From assembly GCA_015956445.1 (NCBI GenBank), contig WIUZ02000003.1, forward strand, positions 1,240,001 through 1,304,000: a DNA stretch of 64,000 bases, in the 5' to 3' direction. Positions within the stretch are counted from its first letter, which is position 1, and the number at the start of each line of letters is the position of its first letter. Origin of the DNA: Thelephora terrestris (taxonomy: Eukaryota; Basidiomycota; Agaricomycetes; Thelephorales; Thelephoraceae). A model generated the notes under the pieces. The model ran no database searches. It was not told where the DNA came from and worked only from the letters and a program-made list of their open reading frames with translations. A program made the position numbers and the translations under genes. Shown here piece by piece: positions 1 to 10,496 of this stretch.

Positions 1-539
1 CTGAAAGACCCTCCAAAAAAGCCATGGTGGAAACGCTGGTGCTGGTGGTGGTGCTGCTGCCGATCCGACCAAACGGATGATGACCAGAATGTCCCACGAT
101 GACGACTGCTCCCAAAAAAGCAGTGGTGGAAATACTATTCAATGTAGAATTTCCGTTGGGGTACATGTGCTGTTTCACGCCGCACTATGCACCTTTCATC
201 ATTCTGTTTTGATTGCAGGAACTGGGGGCATGGTATCCCTCGACCTTTTCTTGCAGCGCAACAAGGTGTCAGATGGAGGTGACAGTTGTGGAACCTACGA
301 GTTCCCCGAATGCCATCATGTATACCACCGATTGGATTTACGTGTATTCACATTGTATTAATTCATTACAGAGCGAGCACCCTCGATGGCCTGTGTCTCA
401 AACGTGTTAGATACACTCGCGCACGCCATACATAAACCGCCTTCCCACCTCGCGACATCCGTGCGGTATTCAGTATATATACCAATTCCGAATTTTCCGT
501 CACACTCCCGCTCGAGCCTCCGGCTTTAGTACTTCCCAA
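1..539. other. Left-edge flank, no firm gene
   Basis: No confident gene is visible here. The first 102 bases are open on the plus strand and end in a stop. They would encode a Trp/Cys-rich tail (PKKPWWKRWCWWWCCC), which could be the C-terminus of a gene starting outside the window, but composition alone does not prove it. The rest is the likely promoter and leader of the kinase gene that starts at 540; a TATA-like stretch (gtatatata) lies near 473-481. Confidence 0.3.
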
Positions 540-3500
540 ATGGTTGTTCAGACTACGCCGCTGGAACGTTTTCACACCCTGGATAGAACATTCGGTGGGG
601 AGTTGGACAGCCTCCTTCACGATGAGACATATATAGGCCAACTTATGGGACTTCAAGGAAACGAGCTGATTCAGGTTTTAGACTACCTCAGCGATGTACG
701 TTCATCCCCTACCAGATAAATGTAGTTAATCGCCCCCATAGACCACCCGCCGTCTCATCCGCGCTGGCGGGTCACCTAGGAAGTGCCTCGATGTTTTGCG
801 GAAGATATCTAGGACCCGAAAAGTTGTCCCCTCCACCTACGAAGTATCTGGGACACTTTTAGCTCTGCCCAACAGCTCAATTGCGTATGGGGGATCTGGT
901 AACTTTCTACGGGGAAATCTCACTCGCAAGGAAGATGTTTGCATCAAAAAACTTCGGCTATACGCCAATGACAACCGAGAAAAGATCAACGAGGTTCGCT
1001 TGCGCGGCCTCTCTGCTAAAGTCCCTGTTTCCTGACAAATTTTGAAGGTGTTCCGCAAAGGAGCGATCGTGTGGAAACATCTGGATCACCCGAATATTGT
1101 TCCCTTCAAGGGTGTCACGTTGGATCCTCCTCAACTTGTCTCGGAGTGGATGCCCGGTGGCGAGTTGCGGGAGTACATCAAGAAGAATCCGAGCACGAAT
1201 CTCATCAACCTGGTTGGCCCGTTCATATTATATGCCGTGCAACCCCTTACCCCTTCCTCAGTTGCTCGGCGTCGCCGGCGGCCTTGCATATCTCCACTCA
1301 CACGACATCATACATGGAGACCTGAAAGGGGTGCGTGTCACGGTTAATCCTGCCTGACATTTTTGATCAGGGTGAACGCAGTCAAATATCTTCGTCGACG
1401 GGTCTGGAAATGCACGAATCACGGACTTCGGTCTTACAAACATCATCCGGGATCCCAGCTCAGCTGCGAGCAGTTCCGATGAGTATGGTTTCACTCCCCG
1501 ATGGACTGCACCGGAAATTTTCCGGGGTGAGGCCACTGCCAATAAGAAATCTGATATATTCTCGTTTGGGATGGTTGCGTTTGAGGTACGAGGACGATCG
1601 GCCCTCGAGATTTTAGTCGCCTCACCTGTTAACTCAGGCTTTCTCTGGGACGGTTCCGTTCCCTGAGATTAGATCTCCTGCGGTTCCGGTGGCCATTATG
1701 AAGGGAAACCGCCCAAACCGACCTGTTCATCCCGGTTTGACTGAGCCTTTGTGGAGACTGGTCCAGGAATGCTGGAAGGATACGGCGGGGGATCGTCCGG
1801 AGATTGCAGATGTAATTAAGGAGTTAAAGCGAACGTCAGTTTATTCTTTGGTCTTTGAGACAAACGCCTTGCTTACACTCTTCCGAAATGTCAGGGAACG
1901 TATTCCGCCCACGAAAAAAACGTCAGAAGATTCACGCGTGGCAATACAAGGACGCTCAACGAAAGGTGCTCCAGGCAAACAACCCATTCCTGAACCACCC
2001 AAGCCGAACGTGGGTGAACGTGAAGTAACCCCTTATGACGTAGACGCTCCCTTGCCAGCATCAACATCATATCTGTGGCAAGACCTCTTGAATTCTCCCA
2101 TGAATTTTGACGCTGTGTTGTCGGGTGTGTTACAATCCACAACGGAGGTGGAGAGGATCAAGGGGTTAACCGAAGTGGAGCTTCAACGTGTGATTGACGT
2201 TCTTGGTCAAGTAAGGGCGCTTTTTGGTTCGGTGCTTACGGTTCTTCTCTGACGCCCTGCCCTCCAGTACTTGGAAACCAGAGATGCGATGAACGGGATC
2301 GGGAAGGAATGCTTTCAATTCCTTTGTGAAATTTGCGCCACCGGTGGATTGTTGCCAACACTATACACGCTGAATCCAAGTGATCTACGACGACCTGAAG
2401 AAGCAGGCTATATTGGGGGGTTCGGCACTGTATGGAAAGGAAAACACAATGGATCTGCCGTCGCAATCAAGAGGCTGAATGTCGCACATCTAACGAAATC
2501 AAAAAAGGTCTGTCGGTTAATTGAAGTGGTGCGTAACAATGCCTGATGTTCATGACAGATATTCTGCCATGAGGTGATCATGTGGAAAAGGCTTTCGCAC
2601 CCGAACACTCTACCCTTCATTGGCGCATGCATACGTGGGTCGGAGCTGGTCGTGGTCTCTGAGTGGATAGAGAATGGGAATATCAGGGAGTACCTTAGGA
2701 GAAACACACAAGCGGATAGGCTCTCCTTGGTAGGCCAGTCCTCAACTTCGGTTCGTTGTCGCCGTCTATTTAATTTCCTGACAGCTGGTGGACGTTGCAC
2801 GCGGCGTTGAATACTTGCATGATATGCACGTTGTTCACGGAGATCTGAAAGGGGTACAAAACACCTTCCGATTTGGGGATAGTGGCACTGAAAATCGGGT
2901 TTCTTTAGACGAACATCCTTGTGAAAGATGATGGAAGTGCTTGCCTCGCGGACTTCGGTCTTATATCGATCACCCTAGATCTAGAAACCACAGATATCGC
3001 CTCCACTTCGGGGGGGAAGGCTGAGGGGACGTATCGATGGATGAGTCCCGAGCTTTTCGACCCGAAAAATTTCGGTCTCCCCAAAGTTACGCTTACCAAA
3101 ATGTCCGACTGCTATGCCCTTGGAATGGTCATCTATGAGGTGCATGGCTCGATGTGCGGGGGATAGTTGCTTCCTTCTCACCGATGTGATGTAGGTTCTC
3201 TCAGGAAAGGACCCCTTCGAAGAGCTCGGACCATCGGTAGTGGTGCCGTGCAAGGTACTTGAGGGAACACACCCCGGGATTCCAAAAAACATTGATACGA
3301 GGATGATGGGACTTTGGGATCTCGCACGGGAATGTTGGAGTCACCGCCCTCAGGATCGACCGTCCTCTACAACCATTCTGGACAGGCTCAACGCCTTCGC
3401 ACGTACATCACCCGGAAACGAATGGGTTCCGGAGGGAGGTGAGACCCCTGGTTGTTGTTTTCGGTCCTTCTGTTGAGGCTGACCTTCTGGAGGGCAACCA

Positions 3501-3749
3501 ACACAAGGGTCAACCAACAGCCTCCCTAGTGTAACATCCTCGAATGCCTCTGTAACGCACCATGTCACTGCCGTTCATGTATGTTGCTTCTTATATTCCT
3601 GCGGTGCTTCTCACCCCAATGTTTTCAGTCGCGACGAGCGGGGTTCGGACGCGCATTGCGTGCAATATCCGCTGCGATCAGATTCTGCCTCTGCTGATCC
3701 ATGCACGGCCAGCCAGATCTGGTGCCAAGTGGGACATGAGCAACACTAG
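540..3749 (+). CDS. Tandem double-domain TKL-like protein kinase
   Basis: Probable Ser/Thr kinase of the expanded tyrosine-kinase-like group of agaricomycetes; substrate unknown. Exons: 540-695, 742-993, 1048-1212, 1262-1330, 1382-1585, 1638-2210, 2268-2507, 2559-2729, 2785-2853, 2909-3139, 3195-3438, then 3493 onward. Introns are 46-57 nt and nearly all phase 0. Domain 1 has VCIKK, HGDLKGSNIF, ITDFGL and WTAPE, but a weak glycine loop. Domain 2 has GGFGTVWKG, VAIKRL, HGDLKGTNIL, LADFGL and WMSPE. In both, HGD replaces HRD, as is usual in these fungal kinases. A helical stretch precedes each kinase (ELIQVLDYLSD; ELQRVIDVLGQ). The two halves join through a good intron (2211-2267) with a CTGAC branch point, so I model one gene; two adjacent genes is the alternative. 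The 3' end is uncertain: the stop is at 3749, or at 3697 if intron 3579-3628 is used. Confidence 0.8.
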
Positions 3750-3928
3750 GGACATCACTCGATATCATCGCACATTATTGCCAGAAGCAGTAGGTACCTT
3801 TAAATGTCACAAGCCTTGCTATGCCTTGCCTCGAGACTCGGTCTATGGCCCAATAAATGTACTCTTCAGAAAGCCCTTCTGCTGTAGGTTTCCGTCGTAC
3901 GTACCTGTCCATATTCCATTTGTATATT
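3750..3928. other. Intergenic flank of Harbinger element
   Basis: Downstream sequence of the kinase gene, ending with the 3-bp target duplication ATT (3926-3928) of the adjoining Harbinger element. Nothing else was recognised. Confidence 0.5.
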
Positions 3929-4137
3929 AGGGGTGTTCAAAATTGCAGTCGCTGCAGTCGCTGACTAAGCGATCAAGTTTCCTTATTTGATTCCACGCCC
4001 CGCTCGCCCGTTCGTTTCTCAGCATAACCTTTCGTTCTCCTTAATTTGCCATAAAAATTGTGCGTTCTTGCGCTAAGCTACAGTATGGGGTACATACATG
4101 AGTGCAATGGCTGTGAGCTAATTTTTTCTAATAGATA

Positions 4138-5643
4138 TGCCACGTCAAAGCTACCGAAGCCTCATCATTCGTTCGTATCTCATCTCGATGGTCGTTCGAA
4201 CGATATTTGCCCCACCCATGGAAAACATTGAAGAGCAAGCTACCCTCCTCATCACAAATCTCTTGGTTGACCTTGAGATTCTCCACGCGCTGCGGAATAC
4301 ACGGTACCTTCTCCCTCGCATACCAGTTCCAAAACACAGCAACCTCCACCTGGTGCACGAGTATGCCCAGAACGTGCTGTTCCAGGACCGTTTCGAGTTG
4401 ATGCTTAGGGTGTCCCCCTACGTGTATGAAGTCCTCATCAATCTCATTCACAATCATCAGAAAAGGTGGCATCGTGTTATTTGGCGATTATCTCACCTTA
4501 TTTCGATTATTTTGTGATTATTTGATCCAGGTGGCGGGACCTGTCACAAATAAGATCAAATAAGCGTGAATAAGCCAAATAAGCTGGTGTCACCTTTGCT
4601 GATGCATCATCCTGTCTTCCAGAACAACTCACATCACCAGCAAACCCCAGTCTCAATACAACTCGCAATAACACTATACCGCCTGGGGCACTATGGGAAC
4701 TCGGCATCTGTCCGTGATGTGGCCCAGAATTTTGGGTTCTCGGAGGGTGCAATTGAAAATTTTACCCGGCGCTGCTTCACTGCCCTCGAGTCTCTTCATG
4801 ATGGAGTTGTACATCAATTGACCCCAGATGAAAAAGAAGTTGAAAAGCAATGGATTGATGCACAAGTTGGGTTCCGTGGCCTATGGCGTGAGGGCTGGAT
4901 CATGTACGATGGAACAATTGTTGTGCTTCATGAGCGGCCCGGGTTCAATGGTGACGCCTACTTCACACGGAAATCAAACTATGGCCTGAATGTCCAAGTA
5001 CGTATGGCAGATACGCAATCATCACAGAAATATTTTGATTAAAGTACAACAGATCGGAAATGTTCCCTCAAACCTGCGTATTGTCAATTATAGCCATGGT
5101 TTCACCGATTCAGCACATGACTCCGCCGCATTTCAACACACTGCTGCTGCTCGCTTTCCTGACTGGCTCTTTGATGATCAAGAATTTGCGTGGGTAGATT
5201 CCACCTATGCATTGACAGTCCACACCATCCCGGTCCACAAGGAACCTGCATCAAGGATATGGCAAAACACGAAATTTGACAAAGTTGTTTCACAACTTCG
5301 AGTCCGATCTGAGCACTGTATGGGTGCTCTCAAGGGTCGGTTCCAGTGTCTGTGTGGATTACGTGTCAAAATCAATAACCATGAAGACCACCGTGCTGCC
5401 ATGCAATGGATTACAGTTGTGATAATAATGCACAACCTTATCATAGACATCGAGGGATCCGAGGTCCGCACAGAGTGGGAAGATCATGATGCTGGAGAAG
5501 GGGACAGACAAGGTGATGAAGGTGTTAATGATGAAGACAATGGTGAAGACGGGGATGAGGATGAACCAGCGGTAAGGAAAAGGAACCAATTAATAGCGGA
5601 ATTAATTTGGGGTAGGTATGGCGGACAACTTCCAAGAGCGTAG
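4138..5643 (+). CDS. Harbinger DDE transposase (DDE_Tnp_4 type)
   Basis: Catalyses cut-and-paste transposition of the surrounding Harbinger element in the nucleus. The first segment (about 4138-4463) ends in LINLIHNH. The next holds the family pattern QTPVSIQLAITLYRLGHYGN, an HTH-like SVRDVAQNFGFSEGAI, and the first catalytic Asp in MYDGT (to about 4998). An intron follows (4999-5048, acceptor near 5048). The last exon holds HDSAAF, the Asp of WVDSTYALT, and the Glu of SEHCMGALKGRF, ending in an acidic tail. All DDE-type residues are therefore present. A 132-bp MITE-like insert (4464-4595) falls between the first two segments, so this join is unclear and the copy may not make a normal protein. 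The start could also be the in-frame ATG at about 4219. Its stop lies 75 bp from that of the convergent partner gene. Confidence 0.75.
4464..4595. mobile_element. MITE-like insert with terminal inverted repeats
   Basis: A 132-bp AT-rich segment begins AGGTGGCATCGTGTTATTTG and ends with the imperfect reverse complement (AAATAAGCTGGTGTCACCT). It lies in the transposase gene at a place where other family members read straight through. I could not identify a target duplication, so its superfamily is open. It may be spliced out, since its left end carries a GT just after AG. Confidence 0.5.
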
Positions 5644-5718
5644 TACCAAGTGTCAGAATCCAAACCTGAAAATAGAATAGCAGGAGTGCAAAAGCAAAAG
5701 AAAAGCGACACTGGGTGG

Positions 5719-6151
5719 CTAAATATCTTCCTCAGTATCGTTCAAGGAACGGTCTGGGGAGGGGCTTAATGTCTGGAATCGATCTTGGGATCCCAACGGA
5801 GATTCAGTCAGTGTGACCCCATCATCTAAGGTCGAAGGCTCTCTGCGCTCATCGATCCTCTCAATCATTTGGCGTGCACTGCGTGGGGTGTAAATTCCAA
5901 ACTTGACCATCTCCATGATTTGAGCCCTTTCTTCAAGTAGGAGTTTGTGTTCTTCCACCTCTAACCGATGACGCTTGACATTACTCTCCTCGGAAAAATG
6001 ACGTGCCTAGGCAGATGTGAATGCCCTAGAATTTATCAGCACGTTCTTGCATCGGAAACTTAGAAGCTCCTTACGAAATACCCTCAGAGAGGGTATCCTC
6101 TATTGTTCATTTGTGCAGCCGAATTTTGATGTTTTCTTTGGCTTTGGTCAT
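5719..6151 (-). pseudogene. Harbinger accessory protein, C-terminal part
   Basis: Minus-strand 3' part of the second Harbinger gene. The last exon (about 5719-5998) encodes a charged helix (EEHKLLLEERAQIMEMVKFG) and a Ser/Thr/Asp-rich tail ending at 5719. An intron acceptor (ctgcctag) lies just upstream. The N-terminal part is at 14714-15108, beyond the inserted nest, so this gene can no longer be transcribed as a unit. Confidence 0.6.
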
Positions 6152-7001
6152 TGTCAGGGCCACTCTACCCCAACAACTACCAGTGCACTGAGCCGACTCC
6201 GCGGAGTACTCACTAGTCCAACTAGCTTGTGAGAGAACGATCACGTCTCTATTCTTCTGGTAGGTTGTCCAAGGTCACTACAAGTCAGGTCGAAATCCTA
6301 AAGAGAAACCCAACCTAAACCGTACTTCGTTCGGTTTAACCAACAAGGGTTTATCCCTACGACAGGATTGATGACTCCACCAGTTGATCAACTGGACGCT
6401 CGAGGTGTTCTAATATGAATGCTGGGGTTCTATAGTTACGAGGCGCAGTTGACGCACAGAGCAGGAGGGAGAGCAGATGGGGGATGTCTTGGATCAAACA
6501 AGAAACTCTGACTTGTCCTTAACTGCAACTGGGCTGAGAAGGGCAGAGGATTTCCTGAGGTAACAAAACTAAGGTACTACAATACAGCCACAGTTGCTAC
6601 TTATACTAAAGGAGTGGCCATGACATCAATACCCTAATATACCCTTATCAAGTCCAGAACAAAGGGAGATAAGGAGTGTGGGAACGCTAAGTAAGGGAAG
6701 TGAACAAAGGTGACACGTGGGAGAATAAAGGACAAAGGGCCTTACTAGCGTGTGAAGGATTGCATAAAAGATAAGGAATGTCCGCATGAAACATAGGGGT
6801 GAAGATAACACTAGTCCTAAAAGAAAAAGGGGCATGGGGTCATGAAAGGTCGTACCTGGGGATCACACCCAAGGGTCAGGTGGAAACCTCCCATTGCTTC
6901 ATCCAATTTTCAAGTGGCTCCGGGATAAGGGACCATGCATCATCCCTTGTTGTCTGTAGGCAGTAACAGCATCACGGAATAGTGGCAACCTCAACGTACG
7001 T

Positions 7002-8189
7002 TGTCGTGACCGTATTTCGGACACTATCCGGAATCGCGACCTTCTCTCGACTATCGACAACCGCTGCGCGAGGTCTAGATGGCTTCCCTCAGCATTCTCA
7101 ACTGTCCCGATGAGGATTCGCTGTCCCTTCACTTCGCCACACTTCCCTCTCTCCCTATTCTCCCTTGCGACTTCCCGACATTTTCCCTTTTCGACCTGCG
7201 ACTTGCGACTTAGACCTGCGACCTGCGACCTGCGTTCCTTAGCATTTAGTACCCCTAGGACTTTGTTTCCTTCACATTCCCTCCCGATCACGTCCCGATC
7301 AGTCCCGATCGTGTCCTGACTCTCCACTGCGTCTTGTTTCTTTAGTTTACATTTCCCTATCTCCATTCCCTGTGTCCCGATCACGTCTCGATCAATCGCC
7401 CTGCTTGCGACTCCAGACCTCCCTCTGGTTCGTTTCTCAACCACATTCCTTTCCTTCATCATTCCCTTCGATCCCCCGCCTTCCCTATGTCATAGACTCG
7501 TCATAAGGTCTCTTGACATCATTTGGTTTGTTCCCTTTGGTTCCCTTCGTTCTCAGAGCCCTTAGCATTGTATATAAAGGCCCCTGTATTCGATAGACCA
7601 CAGAATCAATCAGCAGTGTTCCCTCTCTCTCTCTTCCTCTCTCTCTCTCTCTTCTGAGGCCTAGCAGCGTTGCTACGGTCCTCCCTTCGGTTCCCTTGTT
7701 GTCTCGCCCTCGTTCTTGTCGTCCCTCTGGTCTCTCGTGTCCTGCTGGTGTCCCAATTTCTGACTCTCTTGTCCCGATGTTTCCCGACGTCTCCCTTAGT
7801 TGACTGTTGGTAGTTCCGTGCCCTGGCTTTCCTGTTGCCTTCTGCCTCGTTCTCCTGCATCAGCAAAAGGGAAATCAACTTATTTTTCCCACCAGCCAAA
7901 TCTGACAGATTTTGTGGTATAAATGGCAGGGCGCTTAGGACATAAACTTATAGAAGTTAGAAAATAAGTCTAAAGGTTACGGAAAAGGCAAAAAAAGTCG
8001 GAAAAGGCTGAAAAAAGTCTGAAATAAGTAATATTCCATGTTGCTGATGTGTTCTCTTCCTGACTTTCTCTCTCACCTTTCGTTAGCTTCCCGCAGGTTT
8101 CCTAGAGGCTCGCGCCTCTAAACCGAGGACCCGACCTTCTAACTGCCATCTCTGCCCTCTCGGACTCCGAAGGCTTTATGGCTAGTTCA
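7002..8189 (+). mobile_element. Solo LTR (family 1), 1.19 kb
   Basis: Starts TGTCGTGACC and ends GCTAGTTCA, flanked by the 4-bp duplication ACGT (6998-7001, 8190-8193). The empty site is seen in the related unit near 36244, which supports the boundaries. A TATA box (gtatataaaggccc, about 7574) fits a plus-oriented U3-R-U5 layout. It contains short CGACCTGCGACTTG-type tandem repeats (about 7190-7230), CCCGATCACGT-type repeats (7285-7395) and a CT-rich microsatellite (7620-7655). Open frames inside it look like by-products of the repeats. A fossil of an LTR retroelement removed by LTR-LTR recombination. Confidence 0.7.
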
Positions 8190-8477
8190 ACGTCCGAACA
8201 TGAGGAGCGCAGGCCTAGACTCATGGGACATGAGGGATTACAGCTTCGCTGGTGTTTCACGCTAACGGCTACTCCACATTCGCTGGGCTAAACAAAAGGA
8301 GTCTAAGGCACTCCTTCCGAATAACGGTGATTCCTTCCTCCGGTTAGGAGACTGTGATGTGACTGTCCACGTGTGTGATCAGGGTCCAGGGTTGGTTGTT
8401 ATCGTGATGTCATAAATGAGTCATCAGGGTCGTAAAGGGGGTTCGTAAAGGGGTCGTTGTCAGGGTTGTAGGCCTGC

Positions 8478-9101
8478 TTACTGTTTGTGGGGCGCTAGAG
8501 GATTAGCGGAGGGATGCGGGGTGTCGGGTCGAGTTTTGAAGGGGGTTCCGGGTGTGGAGACGAGGGGAGGAGGGATATCGAGAGAGAGGGGTGACTCTGT
8601 TTGATAAGGGTGAACGGGTGAGTGGTACTCCTGGCAAAACTGGTTGAGTTGTTGCACAAAAGGTTCGAAGTCCTGGTCGCTAAGGCGTTCGAAGTTAACG
8701 AGATATTCTATAACCGAATAAGGTAGTTCAGTTGGAATTTCCCACCAGAGAACGATGATAGCAGGAGAATGGGTGTGGATGTTAGTGGTGAGATGAATGC
8801 GCGGGGAGGGAAAATAAAAGGCTGGGCTGATACTGAAGTAGACAGTCGCAAGGACGCTCTCAGTAAGGTCCGAATTCCAGAGGAATTGGTGATCTGCTCC
8901 TAGGAGGAAAGGGGGAGTGGTGACTCCGGCGTCGAGAGCGGCAAAAGGACGATAATAAGGGAAATGGGTGAGTAAACCGGCGGTTCGGTTTACTTGAAGA
9001 CTTCTGACGAGTTTATACTCCCAGATAGATCTCCTAGCGTCAGGGACGACTGGTCGCTGAACTGGGCTTGTGGAGGGGAAAGGGTTAGGGGCGTTGAACA
9101 T
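8478..9101 (-). CDS. Cassette ORF1, unknown protein (207 aa)
   Basis: Unrecognised. The start MFNAPNPFPSTSPVQRP leads into a region rich in aromatic and hydrophobic residues (EYKLVRSLQVNR, HFPYYRPFAALDAGV, AFYFPSP, IIVLWWEIPTELPYS) and a Pro/Ser/Thr-rich tail ending in APHKQ. There is no signal peptide and no clear membrane span. The same 207-residue frame is kept in copies 2 and 3, with mostly conservative replacements, which argues that it is coding. It ends 20 bp inside the element's left end and is transcribed toward that end from a TATA about 150 bp upstream of its ATG. It could be a structural or accessory protein of the element or a captured host gene. Confidence 0.65.
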   Translation of the reverse strand: MFNAPNPFPSTSPVQRPVVPDARRSIWEYKLVRSLQVNRTAGLLTHFPYYRPFAALDAGVTTPPFLLGADHQFLWNSDLTESVLATVYFSISPAFYFPSPRIHLTTNIHTHSPAIIVLWWEIPTELPYSVIEYLVNFERLSDQDFEPFVQQLNQFCQEYHSPVHPYQTESPLSLDIPPPLVSTPGTPFKTRPDTPHPSANPLAPHKQ

Positions 9102-9758
9102 ACACTAGCAGGAGGATTCCTGCTGAAATGAGTCAGAAAAGGGTAAGACGTGAGGAGAATTCCTCAGCTTACTTGTATTCAGGTTGTGGGTAGGAGAGTA
9201 CAGAAGAGATTGAGAATGGGGAAAAGAAGGAGCGAACGCTCTTCCTTATATACCCAATCCTCTACAGGAGTCATTATTTTACAACGAGTCAAACAAGAGT
9301 CAACATGGTCTGTGCGTAGGTTAGGGCAGGGTAGATGAGTCGGAATAGGGGGACTTAGAACGACAGATGGTAATTACTAGTACGGGAACAGTAGAGGCGT
9401 GAGTCGATGGAAGCATTCGGGGATTTCTCGTGTTTCATGGTAGTAATAGAAGCGTGGTGGGGATTTCTCATGATCGATGGGGATTTCTTCTGGATCAATC
9501 GGTAGTAATAGAAGCATGGTGGGGATTCCTCATGATCGATGGGGATTTCTCGGGGTTTGATGGGAACACGATCGGGGCTGAGGGTTTGTTTATCCTAATT
9601 AGGACTTTAATGGATAATGGTTATTGTTTTCCCTTTCGGTTCTTTCTTTGAGTCAGGATGTATTTAAGTCAGGGGAATTAATGATCGTTCCCTCCATCGC
9701 CTCTTCCCCACCCACAATCACCAGCACTACTCTCCTCTCTCAGATATCCATTGCTACC

Positions 9759-10496
9759 ATGTCTGCTTTCGTCGCCAACAACGCCGTCCTCAACGCTGCC
9801 GCCACTCCCTTCACTCCATCTTTCGAGACGGATGCTCCCTACATCGTGGAGCAACATTTATATGACTCCCCTGCCAACATCGCTCACGACAACCAAGTTG
9901 CCATCGACTTCCTCACCGCTCACAACGCCCCCGCCGAGTTCTGGGAACAAGCTGGGTTCGAAGACCCCAGGCTTTCCAGGCCTCAGGTTCAGGCTGGTCA
10001 CCCTGGAGTCGCCCCTTTGTTGGACGCCATGGAGAGGGATAGGGAGGATAGGATTGCGAAACTGGAGAAGCGTGTGGACCTCATGTACGTCATCATGAAT
10101 AGCTTGAATGATGACTTCTCTCACTTTGCTTTGGAACATTGGGGACCTTTCCAGGCATCTCTCTTCCGATATTTCGGACACCAATGCCATGGGACTTATT
10201 GCACCGACCCCCCTTGCAAGTCCCCAGTCGTCCCTTCGCCACCGCCAGGATCAGGGCGTTCCTCTCCCTCCATCCCCTCCCTGGAGTCCTGCCCCAGTTC
10301 GCCAGATGGTGGAGAGGTCCCAGAAGAAGAAGACCCGCAAGAGTCCGATGACTCGTTCTGGTCAACGTTGTCGTCCCTCCGACAAGTCACGTCAGGTGAG
10401 GATGAAGTTGAAGGTGGAAGTGGCGGGTCTCCAAGACCGCTATGGGTTCGCCTTAGTGAGCGCAGCCTTGTCGGACGTAAAGCGGGAGATGTATGA
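9759..10496 (+). CDS. Cassette ORF2, unknown protein (about 246 aa)
   Basis: Unrecognised. The N-terminus MSAFVANNAVLNAAATPF is followed by a helical region (YDSPANIAHDNQVAIDFLTA, DREDRIAKLEKRVDLMYVI), a short Cys/His patch (HQCHGTYCTDPPCK), and a Pro/Ser/Glu-rich acidic tail. A second conserved frame on the same strand overlaps the tail and continues to about 10662, with further Cys/His residues (CRECW, HHFAHRCPLPQNCSC). How the two frames relate, by splicing or read-through, is not resolved. The gene diverges from ORF1 across a roughly 650-bp shared promoter. Near-identical frames occur in copies 2 and 3. The coiled-coil stretch plus possible zinc-binding residues is compatible with a nucleic-acid-binding role, which is speculation. 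Confidence 0.6.
   Translation: MSAFVANNAVLNAAATPFTPSFETDAPYIVEQHLYDSPANIAHDNQVAIDFLTAHNAPAEFWEQAGFEDPRLSRPQVQAGHPGVAPLLDAMERDREDRIAKLEKRVDLMYVIMNSLNDDFSHFALEHWGPFQASLFRYFGHQCHGTYCTDPPCKSPVVPSPPPGSGRSSPSIPSLESCPSSPDGGEVPEEEDPQESDDSFWSTLSSLRQVTSGEDEVEGGSGGSPRPLWVRLSERSLVGRKAGDV

Noticed and set aside
6899-7462. 187-codon minus-strand frame and similar frames in 7110-7899
   Set aside because: They lie in solo LTR 7002-8189 across short repeats, cross the LTR boundary and have low-complexity Arg/Glu composition.
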